This document shows positions 18,767-30,052 of a stretch of DNA of 64,000 bases, in pieces. Origin of the DNA: Pararhizobium sp. IMCC21322 (GTDB taxonomy: Bacteria > Pseudomonadota > Alphaproteobacteria > Rhizobiales > GCA-2746425); the NCBI RefSeq assembly GCF_030758295.1, contig NZ_CP132335.1, positions 3,200,412 to 3,264,411 on the forward strand. The letters are read 5' to 3'. Position 1 is the stretch's first letter, and each line of letters begins with the position of its first letter. The notes under the pieces were generated by a model. That model was given only the letters and a program-made list of their open reading frames with translations. It searched no databases and was not told where the DNA came from. Position numbers and translations under genes: made by a program.

Positions 18767-19363
18767 ATGAAGACTTTCAGAATTATCACATGGGTGTTGG
18801 TTGCCATTGTTCTCGTTGGCGTCGGTTACATGACCTGGCAGGAACAAAAACCCGGTTCAGATTCCATAACATTCGCCCAGATTGGCGGACCGTTTGCGCT
18901 TGTTGATCACAATGGTCAGCAGGTTGATCAAACCATGTTTGATAACAAGCCCTACGCCCTGTTTTTCGGCTTCACCCATTGCCCTGAAATCTGTCCGACC
19001 AGCCTTTATGAAATGGCCGGCTGGATTGAAGGATTGGGCGCAGAAGCCGACAAAATGAGATTTGCATTTGTAACAGTTGATCCAGAGCGTGACACGCCAG
19101 AAATGCTCAAGGATTATATAACGGTATTCTCCGACAAGATCACAGGCCTGACCGGCTCGGAAGAGCAGGTTCAGGCAACAGTTAAATCCTACGGCGTTGT
19201 TGCCGAGCGTGTTGCGCTTGAAGACGACGATTATACGATGAACCACACAGCAAGCGTCTTCTTGATGAACGCTGATGGCACCTTCCGGGGCACCATTGCC
19301 TATGGTGAAGATGCAGATGTCGCCCAGAAGAAACTCTCAAACCTTATCGCAGTTGGTTCTTGA
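18767..19363 (+). CDS. SCO1/SenC family copper chaperone / thioredoxin-fold protein
   Basis: This 198-residue protein is anchored by one N-terminal membrane helix (residues 7-24) with its thioredoxin-like domain outside the membrane. It carries the copper-binding CPEIC in FTHCPEICPTSL and the distal ligand His in NHTASVFLM. SCO proteins help build the CuA site of cytochrome c oxidase or act in thiol redox control. ATG 18767 starts the membrane anchor properly; an upstream in-frame TTG (18740) is rejected. The stop overlaps the TlyA-like start by four bases (TTGA). Confidence 0.92.
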   Translation: MKTFRIITWVLVAIVLVGVGYMTWQEQKPGSDSITFAQIGGPFALVDHNGQQVDQTMFDNKPYALFFGFTHCPEICPTSLYEMAGWIEGLGAEADKMRFAFVTVDPERDTPEMLKDYITVFSDKITGLTGSEEQVQATVKSYGVVAERVALEDDDYTMNHTASVFLMNADGTFRGTIAYGEDADVAQKKLSNLIAVGS

Positions 19364-20112
19364 GCAAAGCACGACTTGATCTTGAACTTGTGAACCGTGG
19401 CCTGCTGCCCAGCCGTGCCAGAGCACGGGATGCAATACTGCGTGGCGCGGTCACGCTCAATGGGGCAATAAGCAAAAAAGCCTCGCAAAATGTAACCGCC
19501 TCGGACACCATCGAACTCCGTGACCCGGCCAGCCAATACGTATCCCGCGCGGCGCTGAAACTGAAACACGGCCTGGCAAATTTTGAACTGTCACCTGCAG
19601 GTGAAAACTGTATTGACGTTGGTGCCAGCACGGGCGGATTCACTCAAATCTTGTTGGAAGAAGGCGCAAACGCAGTCTTTGCCTTTGACGTTGGCCATGG
19701 ACAACTCCATCCCACAATTGAGGCAAATCATCGTGTCACCAGTGTCGAAGGTTTGAATGCGCGCAATCTGACTTCGGAAGATCTGCCATTCCCAGTGTCG
19801 TTTATCGTTAGTGATGTCAGCTTCATTTCTCTGACCCTTGCCCTGCCACCGATCCTGTCCCTGGCTGATCCAGGCTCTGTTGGTCTCTTCCTCATCAAAC
19901 CCCAGTTTGAAGTCGGCAAAGGTCAATTGGGAAAAGGTGGAATTGTATCAGATCCGGCTGTGGCCCTTGCCAGCGCGGAAAAAATCGCCCATTGGCTGGA
20001 AGCAGACCAGCAATGCCAAATCATCGGCCTCACCGAATCCCCAATTTCAGGCGGTGACGGAAATCAGGAGTTCCTGATTGCGATCAGGACACCCGGATAC
20101 AACGAAACATGA
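19360..20112 (+). CDS. tlyA: TlyA family rRNA methyltransferase / putative hemolysin A
   Basis: This 250-residue protein has an N-terminal S4 RNA-binding domain (residues 1-60, ARLDLELVNRGLLPSRARAR) and an FtsJ-like Rossmann methyltransferase (CIDVGASTGGFTQILLEEGA as SAM motif I). TlyA of mycobacteria makes 2'-O-methylcytidines in 16S and 23S rRNA; this group is often annotated as hemolysin A. Translation appears to start at a TTG inside the sco1 stop (TTGA). The stop overlaps the next gene (ATGA, 20109-20112). Confidence 0.9.
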   Translation: MSKARLDLELVNRGLLPSRARARDAILRGAVTLNGAISKKASQNVTASDTIELRDPASQYVSRAALKLKHGLANFELSPAGENCIDVGASTGGFTQILLEEGANAVFAFDVGHGQLHPTIEANHRVTSVEGLNARNLTSEDLPFPVSFIVSDVSFISLTLALPPILSLADPGSVGLFLIKPQFEVGKGQLGKGGIVSDPAVALASAEKIAHWLEADQQCQIIGLTESPISGGDGNQEFLIAIRTPGYNET

Positions 20113-21365
20113 TCAAGACCCTTACAATCGACCATCTGGGACGCGAAGGCGACGGCGTTGCGCGTACAGAAGACGGACCGATTTTTATCCCCTACACCCT
20201 GCCCGGCGAAACCGTGCGCGCCTATGTCGACAAGGGCCGCGGCGAAATCATAGATATTCTGGAGCCAAGCGCAGACAGGGTTGAGCCAGCCTGCCGTCAC
20301 TTTGGAACCTGCGGCGGCTGCGCGTTGCAGCACATGAAGCCGGAGAGCTATCTGGAATGGAAACGCCAGCAGGTTGAAAACGTGCTGCGTAAGAATGGAA
20401 TCGCGTTCACGGTGCCGGGTCCGATACCTGTCGCTCCGGGCACAAGGCGTCGCGCCGCCTTTTCATTCAAAGCTGCAAAAGACGGTGTGCATCTTGGTTT
20501 TCATGCCAGAAAATCAAACGAGATCGTGTCACCCCAGGAATGCCCAATCCTGCATCCGCTTCTGGAACAGCAGCTGGTTCCCAAACCCGGCAGCAAGAAG
20601 AGCACCGGCAATCTTGGCCGTCTGGCCGCTTTGGCCATACGTGCCAAACACGAAGACCGAATGATTGCAACGCTCGGTCAGAACGGCATTACAATCGAGT
20701 CGACAGGCCGTTCACCCGGCAACAATCGGCATCAGCTTGAAGAAATGTGGAACGCAACGTCACCATTCTGGAAAGTCACACTGAATGATGAATTGGCCAG
20801 CATGGATCAGGGCGATGATGTCATCGAAAGTGATGGCTTTGAGCTGTCATTTCCACCAGGAGCCTTCCTGCAGGCAACATCCGAGGCTGAGGCGGCACTC
20901 ATCGATCACGCAGTGTCCTTTTTGAACGGCTGTAAATCCTGCGCAGATTTATTTTGTGGTATTGGAACCTTTACTCTGCCAATGGCCAGATTTGCCACGG
21001 TGTTGGCCGTCGAGACAGAACAGAGCGCTCTTGATGCGTTGAATAAAACCGCATCCAGAACAAGAAAAATCAAAAAAATCAAAACCCTGCGGCGTGATCT
21101 GTTCAAACACCCGATGTCTCATATAGAATTGAAAAAGATCGATGGCGTGTTGTTTGATCCACCGCGTGCCGGTGCCAGCGCGCAGTGTGAGCAGTTGGTG
21201 AAATCAGGCGTGGGCCGCATTGCCGCCATTTCCTGCAATCCTGTGAGTTTTGCACGAGATGCCCGAATTCTGATCGATGGGGGCTTTGAAATGAAGTCCC
21301 TGCAGCCGGTCGACCAGTTCCTCTGGTCCCCGCATATCGAATTGGCAGCCACTTTCGAGCGTTAG
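20109..21365 (+). CDS. TrmA/RlmD-type RNA 5-methyluridine methyltransferase
   Basis: This 418-residue class I SAM methyltransferase targets U in RNA. A short TRAM-like N-terminus (TIDHLGREGDGVARTEDG) is followed by the iron-sulfur cysteines in CRHFGTCGGCALQH. The methyltransferase part has ADLFCGIGTFTLPMA (SAM), LFDPPRAGAS and the catalytic Cys region AAISCNPVSFARD. The iron-sulfur cluster favours an RlmD/RlmC role (23S rRNA U1939 or U747) over tRNA TrmA. The exact position cannot be assigned. The gene is coupled by ATGA to tlyA. Confidence 0.88.
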   Translation: MIKTLTIDHLGREGDGVARTEDGPIFIPYTLPGETVRAYVDKGRGEIIDILEPSADRVEPACRHFGTCGGCALQHMKPESYLEWKRQQVENVLRKNGIAFTVPGPIPVAPGTRRRAAFSFKAAKDGVHLGFHARKSNEIVSPQECPILHPLLEQQLVPKPGSKKSTGNLGRLAALAIRAKHEDRMIATLGQNGITIESTGRSPGNNRHQLEEMWNATSPFWKVTLNDELASMDQGDDVIESDGFELSFPPGAFLQATSEAEAALIDHAVSFLNGCKSCADLFCGIGTFTLPMARFATVLAVETEQSALDALNKTASRTRKIKKIKTLRRDLFKHPMSHIELKKIDGVLFDPPRAGASAQCEQLVKSGVGRIAAISCNPVSFARDARILIDGGFEMKSLQPVDQFLWSPHIELAATFER

Positions 21366-21392
21366 GAAATCGGCTGGACGGATGACAACGGT

Positions 21393-21527
21393 GGATACTC
21401 GGAACAAGTCCGAGTATGACGAGGCTGGGTTACGCCGACCAAGCCGAATGCCATCTGCAATGCCTAAATGCTAATTTCTGACGTTAATTGCGAAGTGCCG
21501 TCATACTCGGACTTGTTCCGAGTATCC
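21393..21527. repeat. 29-bp inverted repeat whose arms are themselves hairpins
   Basis: The 29 bases at 21393-21421 are the exact reverse complement of 21499-21527, with 77 bp between. Each arm holds an inner hairpin with stem ATACTCGGA / TCCGAGTAT around a 5-nt loop. The element lies between convergent genes (RNA methyltransferase and rsmB-like), so it may be a bidirectional terminator or a REP/MITE-like repeat. Similar ATGCTCGG...CCGAGCAT hairpins are common between genes in alphaproteobacteria, as I recall. Confidence 0.85.
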
Positions 21528-21541
21528 ATCAGCACCCACCT

Positions 21542-22834
21542 TCAAGACACCTTCTGCATCACCGCAAAATAGAACCCGTCCGTTGCCGTTGAGGCAGGTG
21601 TCAGAGTGATTGACATCATGTCCGCAGACCATGGCTGCGGCTTGTCAAAGCCGAAGACGTCCTGCCAGACCTCACCAGCTGAAACCAGCTCAAAGGCCGG
21701 GTTCTCATTCAGAAAACCAGCAACACTGTCTTCGTTCTCAGCAGCCAAAACGCTGCAGGTCATGTAAACGAGAAAGCCTTCATTGCGCACAAAGGGTGCC
21801 GCTTCTTCCAGCACAACCTGTTGCTCTTCCTGTCGCGCCAGCAATTGCTTGTCAGTCAACCGCCACTTGGCATCAGGTTTGCGCCGCCATGTACCTGACC
21901 CGGTGCATGGCGCGTCCACCACAACACGGTCGCAAGCGCCAAGCAGGCCAGCCAGGCGGCCATCATCCGGTTTCAGAACAATGGTCTGGCTTGCCCCTGC
22001 CCGTTCCAGACGCTCAAAGATACCGGCTTGCCGGTTTCGGTCATTGTCATAAGCGTAGAGCTTGCCCGTGTTCTTCATGGCAGCAGCCAATGCCAGGGTT
22101 TTGCCGCCCGCTCCGGCACAAAAGTCCAAAATAGTTTCATCAGGTTGGGCAAAGATGAGTTCAGAAGCAATCTGGCTGGCCTCATCCTGTATCTCGATCC
22201 TGCCTAATTGATAGGATTCCTCGACCTGAACATTGGGATGCCGGCGCGCCCCATCCGATGGCTGTATGCGTAATCCTGTGGAGGAAATGTCCGTCAACTC
22301 GGCACCCAGAGACTGCAAGGCGGTCAATTCCGTCCCGCGATCCGATTTCAGTGTGTTGACCCGCAAATCCAATGGCGGTCTGCCAGAAAGGGCCTGAGCT
22401 TCGGCAATCCATTCATCGGAAAAGTTGGATTGAAAATGCGGCACAAGCCATTTGGGAAGGTCGGCCTGTATCCACTCTGGCGCATCGGACAGGCGTCTGG
22501 CATCTGCCGCCTCCCGCTTCGATTTTCCAGGAAGTGGCGGTGCAAACTTGTCGCCGTCAAAAGTCGTCTCCAACTCCTGCCAGCTTTGATTCCACCGATA
22601 GACCACGGTTCCAAAGATCAGAGAGGATGCTTTATCGCTGTCCATGATCCAGCGTGTCGATGCGCGCCAACGCAGAGCATCATAGGCCAGATTGCCGATG
22701 AAGGCTCGATCACCAGATCCGGCAAACCGATGGGCTAATCCCCAATCTTTCAAAGCCTCCGAAATAGGCCGCCGCCGGTTCTGGACATCCTCCATCACCT
22801 CAATTGCTGCCTGAATGCGTCCGCCAAGTCTCAT
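21542..22834 (-). CDS. RsmB/NOP-family rRNA cytosine-C5 methyltransferase
   Basis: This 430-residue RNA m5C methyltransferase has a SAM site DFCAGAGGKTLALAAAM, motif IV with DAPCTGSGTWRRKPDAKW and the catalytic Cys motif LVYMTCSVLAAEN. The N-terminal roughly 140 residues resemble the RsmB N-terminal RNA-binding region. ATG 22834 (MRLGGRIQAAIEVMEDV) fits the family; a codon six positions upstream is also in frame. The likely target is 16S rRNA, but the site is not certain. It is convergent with the preceding gene across the 21393-21527 repeat. Confidence 0.88.
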   Translation of the reverse strand: MRLGGRIQAAIEVMEDVQNRRRPISEALKDWGLAHRFAGSGDRAFIGNLAYDALRWRASTRWIMDSDKASSLIFGTVVYRWNQSWQELETTFDGDKFAPPLPGKSKREAADARRLSDAPEWIQADLPKWLVPHFQSNFSDEWIAEAQALSGRPPLDLRVNTLKSDRGTELTALQSLGAELTDISSTGLRIQPSDGARRHPNVQVEESYQLGRIEIQDEASQIASELIFAQPDETILDFCAGAGGKTLALAAAMKNTGKLYAYDNDRNRQAGIFERLERAGASQTIVLKPDDGRLAGLLGACDRVVVDAPCTGSGTWRRKPDAKWRLTDKQLLARQEEQQVVLEEAAPFVRNEGFLVYMTCSVLAAENEDSVAGFLNENPAFELVSAGEVWQDVFGFDKPQPWSADMMSITLTPASTATDGFYFAVMQKVS

Positions 22835-22898
22835 TGAAAATACTATCCACAAATTTGCTGATGACAGACGTCGCCAGCTTTAACTATCGTCAGGTGCC

Positions 22899-24464
<1,566 letters not shown>

Positions 24465-24490
24465 CTATGTTGCAAATGCGAAAAGCGTCT

Positions 24491-25231
24491 TTATTCCGCT
24501 TCTGTGTCGACTTTCGAGTCACGACCCCGGTAATCTCTGGCAATCAGATAGGTTTCAGCGGAGTCTTTTCGGCTGGCCGGCGGCTTGTAATGCCCCACCT
24601 TTTTGAAATCACGCTTCAATTCATTCAGCAAAGTGTGTTCCGTGCCACCCTGAAACACCTTGGCCACAAAGGCACCGCCGGGCTTGAGCACTTCACGCGC
24701 AAATTCAACAGCGACTTCGCAGAGTTGAATGATGCGCATATGGTCCGTCTGCTTGTGTCCGGTGGTTGGTGCAGCCATGTCAGACAGAACCAGATCAGCC
24801 ATATGACCACCCAGCGCCTCGCGCAACTGATCGGGTGCATCATCATCCAGAAAGTCTTTCTCCAGAAGCGTCACGCCCGGCAAAGGTTCCATGGATAGAT
24901 AATCAATCCCAACCACCCGAATGTCATCAATGTGACTGCCGACCCGCTCCGCTGCCACCTGAGACCAGCCACCGGGGGCCGCTCCCAGATCAACAATGCG
25001 ATGTCCCTTGCGCAACAAATTATATTTCTCGTCAATTTCCAAAATCTTATAGGCGGCTCTGGAGCGCAGGCCATCAATCTTGGAGCGCTGCACATAAGGA
25101 TCATTGAGATGGCGCTGCAGCCATTTGGTTGAAGAAATTTTGCGCCCACGTGCGGATTTCACACGCACCGAAAGGCCACGATAGCCGCCTGTGCCACGTT
25201 TTCCGCCAGACCCTCTGGAGTTACTATTCAT
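24491..25231 (-). CDS. rlmE: 23S rRNA 2'-O-ribose U2552 methyltransferase (RlmE/FtsJ)
   Basis: This 246-residue methyltransferase modifies U2552 of 23S rRNA, aiding the last step of 50S assembly. The SAM motif is [15 protein letters not shown], and the K-D-K-E catalytic residues fall in SKWLQRHL / SDMAAPTTG / FVAKVFQGG / SAETYLIAR-type blocks. The first 30 residues are a Gly/Ser/Arg-rich leader. ATG 25231 overlaps the end of ppx by 8 nt, so the two are translationally coupled. The longer reading from 25345 lies inside ppx and is rejected. Confidence 0.93.
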   Translation of the reverse strand: MNSNSRGSGGKRGTGGYRGLSVRVKSARGRKISSTKWLQRHLNDPYVQRSKIDGLRSRAAYKILEIDEKYNLLRKGHRIVDLGAAPGGWSQVAAERVGSHIDDIRVVGIDYLSMEPLPGVTLLEKDFLDDDAPDQLREALGGHMADLVLSDMAAPTTGHKQTDHMRIIQLCEVAVEFAREVLKPGGAFVAKVFQGGTEHTLLNELKRDFKKVGHYKPPASRKDSAETYLIARDYRGRDSKVDTEAE

Positions 25232-26756
25232 CAGATGTGCCGTCCGTATTTGCGTTTGCATGTGCGTTTTGTTTGGCTTTTGATCTCGGGCGCTTGCGGC
25301 GCCATGGCGTGCTGCGATGGCCGCGTCGGGACAGACCATGCCCATCCTTGCTCATGAGTTCAACCAGTATGCCTTCCCGCAACCCGCGATCTGCTACGCG
25401 CAACTGGTCGCAGGAGAATTCCCGTCTGATGGCTTCAAAAATCGCGCAGCCCGGCAACACCAGATCAGCCCGATCGTGCCCGATGCAGGGATGCCCGATC
25501 CGCTGTTCATAGCTCAATGTCAGCAATTTATCGATCATGGATGCCGCATCATTGTTGCTCATCCACATACCATCAACACGGCGCCTGTCATAGCGACGCA
25601 ACCCCAGATGCACACCTGCAAGGGTTGTTACCGTGCCTGATGTACCCAGCAGATGGTGGCGCCCACGGGACAGGGCCTGCTGCAATTCGCGGCGTTTTGG
25701 AAATGCAACCAGCATGTCCCGCACTTCATTGACCATGACCTCGAAGCTGTCGCGGGTAACATTCTTTCCATCATGACGCTCAGACAGGGTCACAACGCCG
25801 ACCGGCAGAGAATCCCACGCCCGCAGCGTTCCGCCAAGGCGATTGCGCTTTCTGCGTCCACGCCGATCCAGCCAGACGACTTCTGATGAACCACCGCCAA
25901 TATCAAACAGCACCACACCATCAGAGCGTGGTTCCACAAGTGAGGAGCAACCGGTTACCGCCAGACGTGCCTCTGTCTCGCGATCAATGATCTCCAGTTC
26001 AAGGCCGATTTCCTGAAAGACCCGCTGCAGAAATTCAGCGCCGTTTTCAGCAGATCGGCAGGCCTCGGTCGCAATCAGGCGCACCTTCTCGACCTTGTGG
26101 TACTTCAGTTTGTTCCAGCATACCCGCAGCGCTGAAATGGCGCGTGTCGACGCTTCGTCGCTCAGGCGATTATTCATTGATATGCCTTCACCCAAACGCA
26201 CAATACGCGAAAAGGAATCGATGACGCGAAACCCTTCATCGCGCGGTTCGGCAATCAGCAATCGGCAATTATTGGTTCCAAGATCCAAAGCAGCATATTT
26301 GGCAACTTTGCCCTCGGTCGATTTCGCGATCCCGTAATTCTTGTGATGCCTGGCGCTGTTATGCCGTTTTGGCGCAGCATTTTCGAAGGCTATCTTTGCG
26401 TCAGGATTGTTATTGGTGGCGCCATCAATGCGCGCCATTCCCTGGCCGGATGCCGCGTTGTTAACGCCATCACCCTTCAGATGCTTCGCATCACGCTCAG
26501 CTTTTCCGGCATTTTGTGCCGGTTCATCCAACACGGAAACAGAATCGACCTGCTTCGATGCAACCCCGATGACTGCAAAAGCCGAGACTGACTCGGCGGA
26601 TTCACGGTCGTCAAACGGTTTCGCGGAGACGTTATGCTGCTGCAAAACAGATATGGGTTCGACACCTGTGGCGTCGTCTGACATATCCCTGCGCGCAAGT
26701 TCTACGTCCTGCGAGGATGAGCCCGAATTGCCGGGAACCCCATCCTTGTTCGTCAC
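25224..26756 (-). CDS. Ppx/GppA phosphatase (exopolyphosphatase) with long N-terminal extension
   Basis: This 510-residue member of the actin-like ASKHA phosphatases hydrolyses polyphosphate or pppGpp. The catalytic domain starts only near residue 152 ([19 protein letters not shown]). It continues with [14 protein letters not shown] and [12 protein letters not shown], the nucleotide and phosphate loops. The first 150 residues are polar, low in complexity and probably disordered, which is unusual for the family. The C-terminus is Arg/Lys-rich. Stop codon and rlmE start overlap. Whether the substrate is polyphosphate or pppGpp cannot be told. Confidence 0.87.
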   Translation of the reverse strand: MTNKDGVPGNSGSSSQDVELARRDMSDDATGVEPISVLQQHNVSAKPFDDRESAESVSAFAVIGVASKQVDSVSVLDEPAQNAGKAERDAKHLKGDGVNNAASGQGMARIDGATNNNPDAKIAFENAAPKRHNSARHHKNYGIAKSTEGKVAKYAALDLGTNNCRLLIAEPRDEGFRVIDSFSRIVRLGEGISMNNRLSDEASTRAISALRVCWNKLKYHKVEKVRLIATEACRSAENGAEFLQRVFQEIGLELEIIDRETEARLAVTGCSSLVEPRSDGVVLFDIGGGSSEVVWLDRRGRRKRNRLGGTLRAWDSLPVGVVTLSERHDGKNVTRDSFEVMVNEVRDMLVAFPKRRELQQALSRGRHHLLGTSGTVTTLAGVHLGLRRYDRRRVDGMWMSNNDAASMIDKLLTLSYEQRIGHPCIGHDRADLVLPGCAIFEAIRREFSCDQLRVADRGLREGILVELMSKDGHGLSRRGHRSTPWRRKRPRSKAKQNAHANANTDGTSDE

Positions 26757-26886
26757 TATACTTTCCTCGCGCCTTACGCTGGCGGATTGCCAGTGGCGCT
26801 TTTACGTTGCAGCCAGTTTAGGCACGGAAAGCACAGTTCGCAAGCATGCGCGTGATTAATGATATCTTTAGGCAAATTGCAACTTG

Positions 26887-26901
26887 GGGTGCGGACCCTA
26901 G
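26887..26901. repeat. Copy 1 of GGGTRCGGACCCTAG motif
   Basis: The bases GGGTGCGGACCCTAG lie here, overlapping the stop codon of the acrylyl-CoA reductase gene. They differ at one base from 34288-34302, and 13 of 14 bases match 56057-56070 in the opposite orientation. Confidence 0.65.
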
Positions 26902-27902
26902 CTGGCAGCCGATTTTATGTTGATCAGCGCACGCCCCTTCACCTGTCCTTTGAGGATGGCAGGCCCAAGCGCCGGTAAATCGGATAATGCATGCTCCTCA
27001 ATCATCGGCTCCAGTCTGTCGAGGGGCATTTCAGTCACAAGGCGCTTCCAAGCAGCGACACGGCGCTCATAAGGGCAAGTCACGGAATCGATCCCAAGCA
27101 GGTTCACACCACGCAACAAAAACGGCACGACAGTAAAGGAAGGCACGGCAGCGCCGCCCGCAAGCCCGATTGCCGCGACCGAGCCACTGGTTTTTGTTTG
27201 TTTCAGAACGCGGGCAAGCATTTCACCGCCTACTGCATCCACAGTGCCGGCCCAGCGCTCAGACTCCAGCGGACGCTTGTTTTCCTCTGTCAGTTCCTCG
27301 CGCGGAATAATTGTGCTTGCGCCGAGACCTTTCAGATAATCTGCCGTTTCCGGGCGACCGGTCACGGCTGCAACCTCGTAACCGAGATGAGACAAAATCG
27401 AAACGGCAACAGACCCAACACCACCAGCGGCACCAGTCACCAGAACCTCACCCTTTTCAGGTGTCAAACCGTGATCTTCCAGCGCCATGATCGCGATCAT
27501 GGATGTCAGACCCGCAGTACCGATTGCCATTGCATGCTGCGCTGTCATGCCATCCGGCATTGGCACTAGCCAATCCGCCTTGACGCAGGCCTTCGTCGCG
27601 TAGCCACCCCACCAAGCCTCTCCAACACGCCATCCTGTCAGGATGACTGGATCACCGGCCTTGTAGCGGCTGTCTGAGGATTGCGACACAACACCTGCAA
27701 AATCGATGCCCGGTACATGCGGAAACGTTCTCACCAGCCCCCCTTTGCCGGTAATGCAAAGGCCATCCTTGTAGTTGAGCGTGGAATAAGCCACATCGAC
27801 GACCACGTCTCCATCAGGCAAACGACTGTCATCCATGGTTTGGATGGTTTGCGTGACGGTTCCCGCCTCGTCCTTATCAACAACCAAAGCTGTAAAACTC
27901 AT
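26898..27902 (-). CDS. acuI: AcuI/YhdH-type acrylyl-CoA reductase (MDR family)
   Basis: This 334-residue NADPH-dependent medium-chain reductase has no catalytic zinc. It shows DYSTLNYKDGL-like family text (AYSTLNYKDGLCITG), HVPGIDFAGVV and the Rossmann motif VTGAAGGVGSVAVSIL. AcuI reduces toxic acrylyl-CoA to propionyl-CoA, a step in DMSP degradation in marine alphaproteobacteria and a detoxification step elsewhere. ATG 27902 (MSFTALVV) matches the family; upstream in-frame starts would add up to 21 residues. No ddd or dmd genes are in the window, so the DMSP link is inference. Confidence 0.85.
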   Translation of the reverse strand: MSFTALVVDKDEAGTVTQTIQTMDDSRLPDGDVVVDVAYSTLNYKDGLCITGKGGLVRTFPHVPGIDFAGVVSQSSDSRYKAGDPVILTGWRVGEAWWGGYATKACVKADWLVPMPDGMTAQHAMAIGTAGLTSMIAIMALEDHGLTPEKGEVLVTGAAGGVGSVAVSILSHLGYEVAAVTGRPETADYLKGLGASTIIPREELTEENKRPLESERWAGTVDAVGGEMLARVLKQTKTSGSVAAIGLAGGAAVPSFTVVPFLLRGVNLLGIDSVTCPYERRVAAWKRLVTEMPLDRLEPMIEEHALSDLPALGPAILKGQVKGRALINIKSAAS

Positions 27903-27980
27903 TTGCGTCCCCATTTCCCGGAAGTAATTTATGATTTGGCGCCAAATTGACAGGAATTGACGCATACAAAAAGAGATACT

Positions 27981-28958
27981 TTAGGCGTTGCCAATCAGGA
28001 TACCGGTTGCGAACACCAGTGCCCCACCCAGAACAACCTGAAAAGCCGCCCGAAAAAAGGGCGTATCCATATATTTTTTCTGAATCCACGCAATGGCCCA
28101 CAACTCGATGAACACAATGGCAAATGCGATGTTGGTTGCTATCCAGAAATCTGGAATGAGATAGGGCAAAGCATGTCCCAAACCGCCAAGCGTGGTCATG
28201 ATTCCCGATGCAAACCCGCGTTTGATTGGTGAGCCCCTGCCCGATATCTGGCCATCATCAGAGGCCGCTTCTGTGAACCCCATGGAAATCCCGGCACCAA
28301 TGGATGCTGCAAGCCCTACGAGAAATGTGGTCCAGGTATCCTGCGTCGCAAAGGCGGTCGCAAAAATTGGCGCCAATGTGGAGACCGAGCCATCCATCAG
28401 TCCGGCAAGGCCCGGCTGCACCCATGTCAGCACAAATTTGCGATAGGATTCCTTGTCTTCCTGCTCCAAAGCCTCTGCATCCAGATGCTCATCCTGAAGT
28501 TCGCCGGCTTTCACCAAATGACCCGCCTCAGCCTGCGCCAGATCGCCCAGCAGCTTTCTGGTGTTGGCATCGGTTACCCGCTTTGCGGCACGCAGATAAA
28601 AATCCCGAGCGGTGTCTTCCATATTGGCAACTTCATTGCGAATCCGGTCAATGCCAAGGTTTTCAATCAGCCAGACGGGTTTGCGTGCGTAATAGCCTGC
28701 AACATGTTCCCGTCGTATCAAGGGAATCTGATTGCCAAACCGCTCTTTATGCAAATCGATCAGCTGTTGCCGGTGCAAATTTTCTTCTTCCGCCATACCG
28801 TCCAGTAGCGCAGCACTGGCAGGAAAGGTCTCACGGACCGAATGTGCATAAGTCTCATAAATCCGCGCATCATCTTCTTCTGCAGAAATGGCAAGCGCCA
28901 GTATTTCCTGTTCCGACAAATCCAGAAAACGCCGCGCATTTGAAAAACGACTGAGCAT
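27981..28958 (-). CDS. mbfA: Membrane-bound ferritin MbfA (ferritin-like domain fused to VIT1/CCC1 domain)
   Basis: This 325-residue protein has an N-terminal erythrin/ferritin-like four-helix domain (residues 1-165) with carboxylate iron ligands (ISAEEDDARIYETY, MAEEENLHRQQL, AQAEAGHLVKAG). A C-terminal VIT1-like membrane domain follows (PGLAGLMDGSVSTLAPIFA, SIGAGISMGFTEAASDDG, with about five helices). MbfA exports iron and protects against hydrogen peroxide in rhizobia, where Irr controls it. No clear Irr (ICE) box was found upstream. ATG 28958 is preferred to the in-frame codon at 29027. Confidence 0.92.
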   Translation of the reverse strand: MLSRFSNARRFLDLSEQEILALAISAEEDDARIYETYAHSVRETFPASAALLDGMAEEENLHRQQLIDLHKERFGNQIPLIRREHVAGYYARKPVWLIENLGIDRIRNEVANMEDTARDFYLRAAKRVTDANTRKLLGDLAQAEAGHLVKAGELQDEHLDAEALEQEDKESYRKFVLTWVQPGLAGLMDGSVSTLAPIFATAFATQDTWTTFLVGLAASIGAGISMGFTEAASDDGQISGRGSPIKRGFASGIMTTLGGLGHALPYLIPDFWIATNIAFAIVFIELWAIAWIQKKYMDTPFFRAAFQVVLGGALVFATGILIGNA

Positions 28959-29158
28959 TACGGTCACCTTTTGCTGTTGGGCCAAAAGCCTGCAGAAAGC
29001 AGCGCTTTCCAACTGAAGATACAACATGCATTGCAGAAACGCCCTGACAATTACACGGCAGAATCAAGTGCGCAGCAAAGCCAGAATGTATTGACCTGCT
29101 ACCAACCTCGACTGAAGATCAATTTCCTGGGCAGAATGCAACACAGAAAGAACACCAA

Positions 29159-30052
29159 ATGGCATCAATCGGCTTTATTGGTCTTGGCAATATGGGACTG
29201 CCCATGGCATCAAATCTTCAAAAGGCAGAATACAAGGTCTCCGGTTATGATGTCTTTGACACAGCTCAACAGGCGGCGCGTTCAAGCGGCCTTGCTCTGG
29301 CAAACAGCAACACAGATGCAGCCTTGAACGCAGACGCCGTCGTTATAATGCTGCCCAATGGGGCAATAGCCATTCAAGTTGCAAAAGAAATCCTGCCCAA
29401 AATGACCCCGAGCAGCCTGCTGATCGACTGCTCGACAATTGATGTCGCTTCGGCGCATGAAGTACACAGGCTGGCGACAGTGGCAGGCATCCTGTGTCTG
29501 GACGCACCGGTTTCCGGCGGTGTGGGTGGTGCCACCGCAGGAAGTCTGACCTTCATGGTTGGTGGCACAAACGAAGCCTTTGCAACAGGTGAGCCATTGT
29601 TTGCCGTCATGGGTCAGAAAGCCGTTCATTGTGGCGATGGCGGCACCGGACAGGCCGCAAAAATCTGCAACAATATGTTGCTTGGCATCTCTATGATCGG
29701 CACCTGCGAAGCTTTTGCACTGGCGGAAAAGCTGGGCCTGTCGCAATCGGCTTTGTTTGATGTTGTATCCACCTCGTCCGGTTCATGCTGGTCCGTCAAC
29801 ACCTATTGCCCGGTGCCCGGCATCGGTCCGAAGAGCCCGGCTGACAACGCTTACAAGTCTGGATTTTCAGCAACCCTGATGCTGAAGGACCTCGGCCTTG
29901 CGCAACAGTCCGCCAATGACACGGATGCTGTAACACCACTTGGAAGCCACGCAAAAAACCTCTATCAGCAGATGGTGGATGCCGGATTTGGAGAGACCGA
30001 TTTTTCCGGCATGATTGAGTTTCTGACAGATGCGAAGGACGGCAAAATATGA
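29159..30052 (+). CDS. mmsB: 3-hydroxyisobutyrate dehydrogenase
   Basis: This 297-residue NAD-dependent enzyme oxidises 3-hydroxyisobutyrate to methylmalonate semialdehyde in valine catabolism. It shows the N-terminal Rossmann motif [16 protein letters not shown], the substrate signature [22 protein letters not shown] and the catalytic Lys region [16 protein letters not shown]. The C-terminal helical domain includes [21 protein letters not shown]. It is divergent from mbfA and overlaps the enoyl-CoA hydratase by ATGA, a typical valine-degradation pairing. Confidence 0.93.
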   Translation: MASIGFIGLGNMGLPMASNLQKAEYKVSGYDVFDTAQQAARSSGLALANSNTDAALNADAVVIMLPNGAIAIQVAKEILPKMTPSSLLIDCSTIDVASAHEVHRLATVAGILCLDAPVSGGVGGATAGSLTFMVGGTNEAFATGEPLFAVMGQKAVHCGDGGTGQAAKICNNMLLGISMIGTCEAFALAEKLGLSQSALFDVVSTSSGSCWSVNTYCPVPGIGPKSPADNAYKSGFSATLMLKDLGLAQQSANDTDAVTPLGSHAKNLYQQMVDAGFGETDFSGMIEFLTDAKDGKI

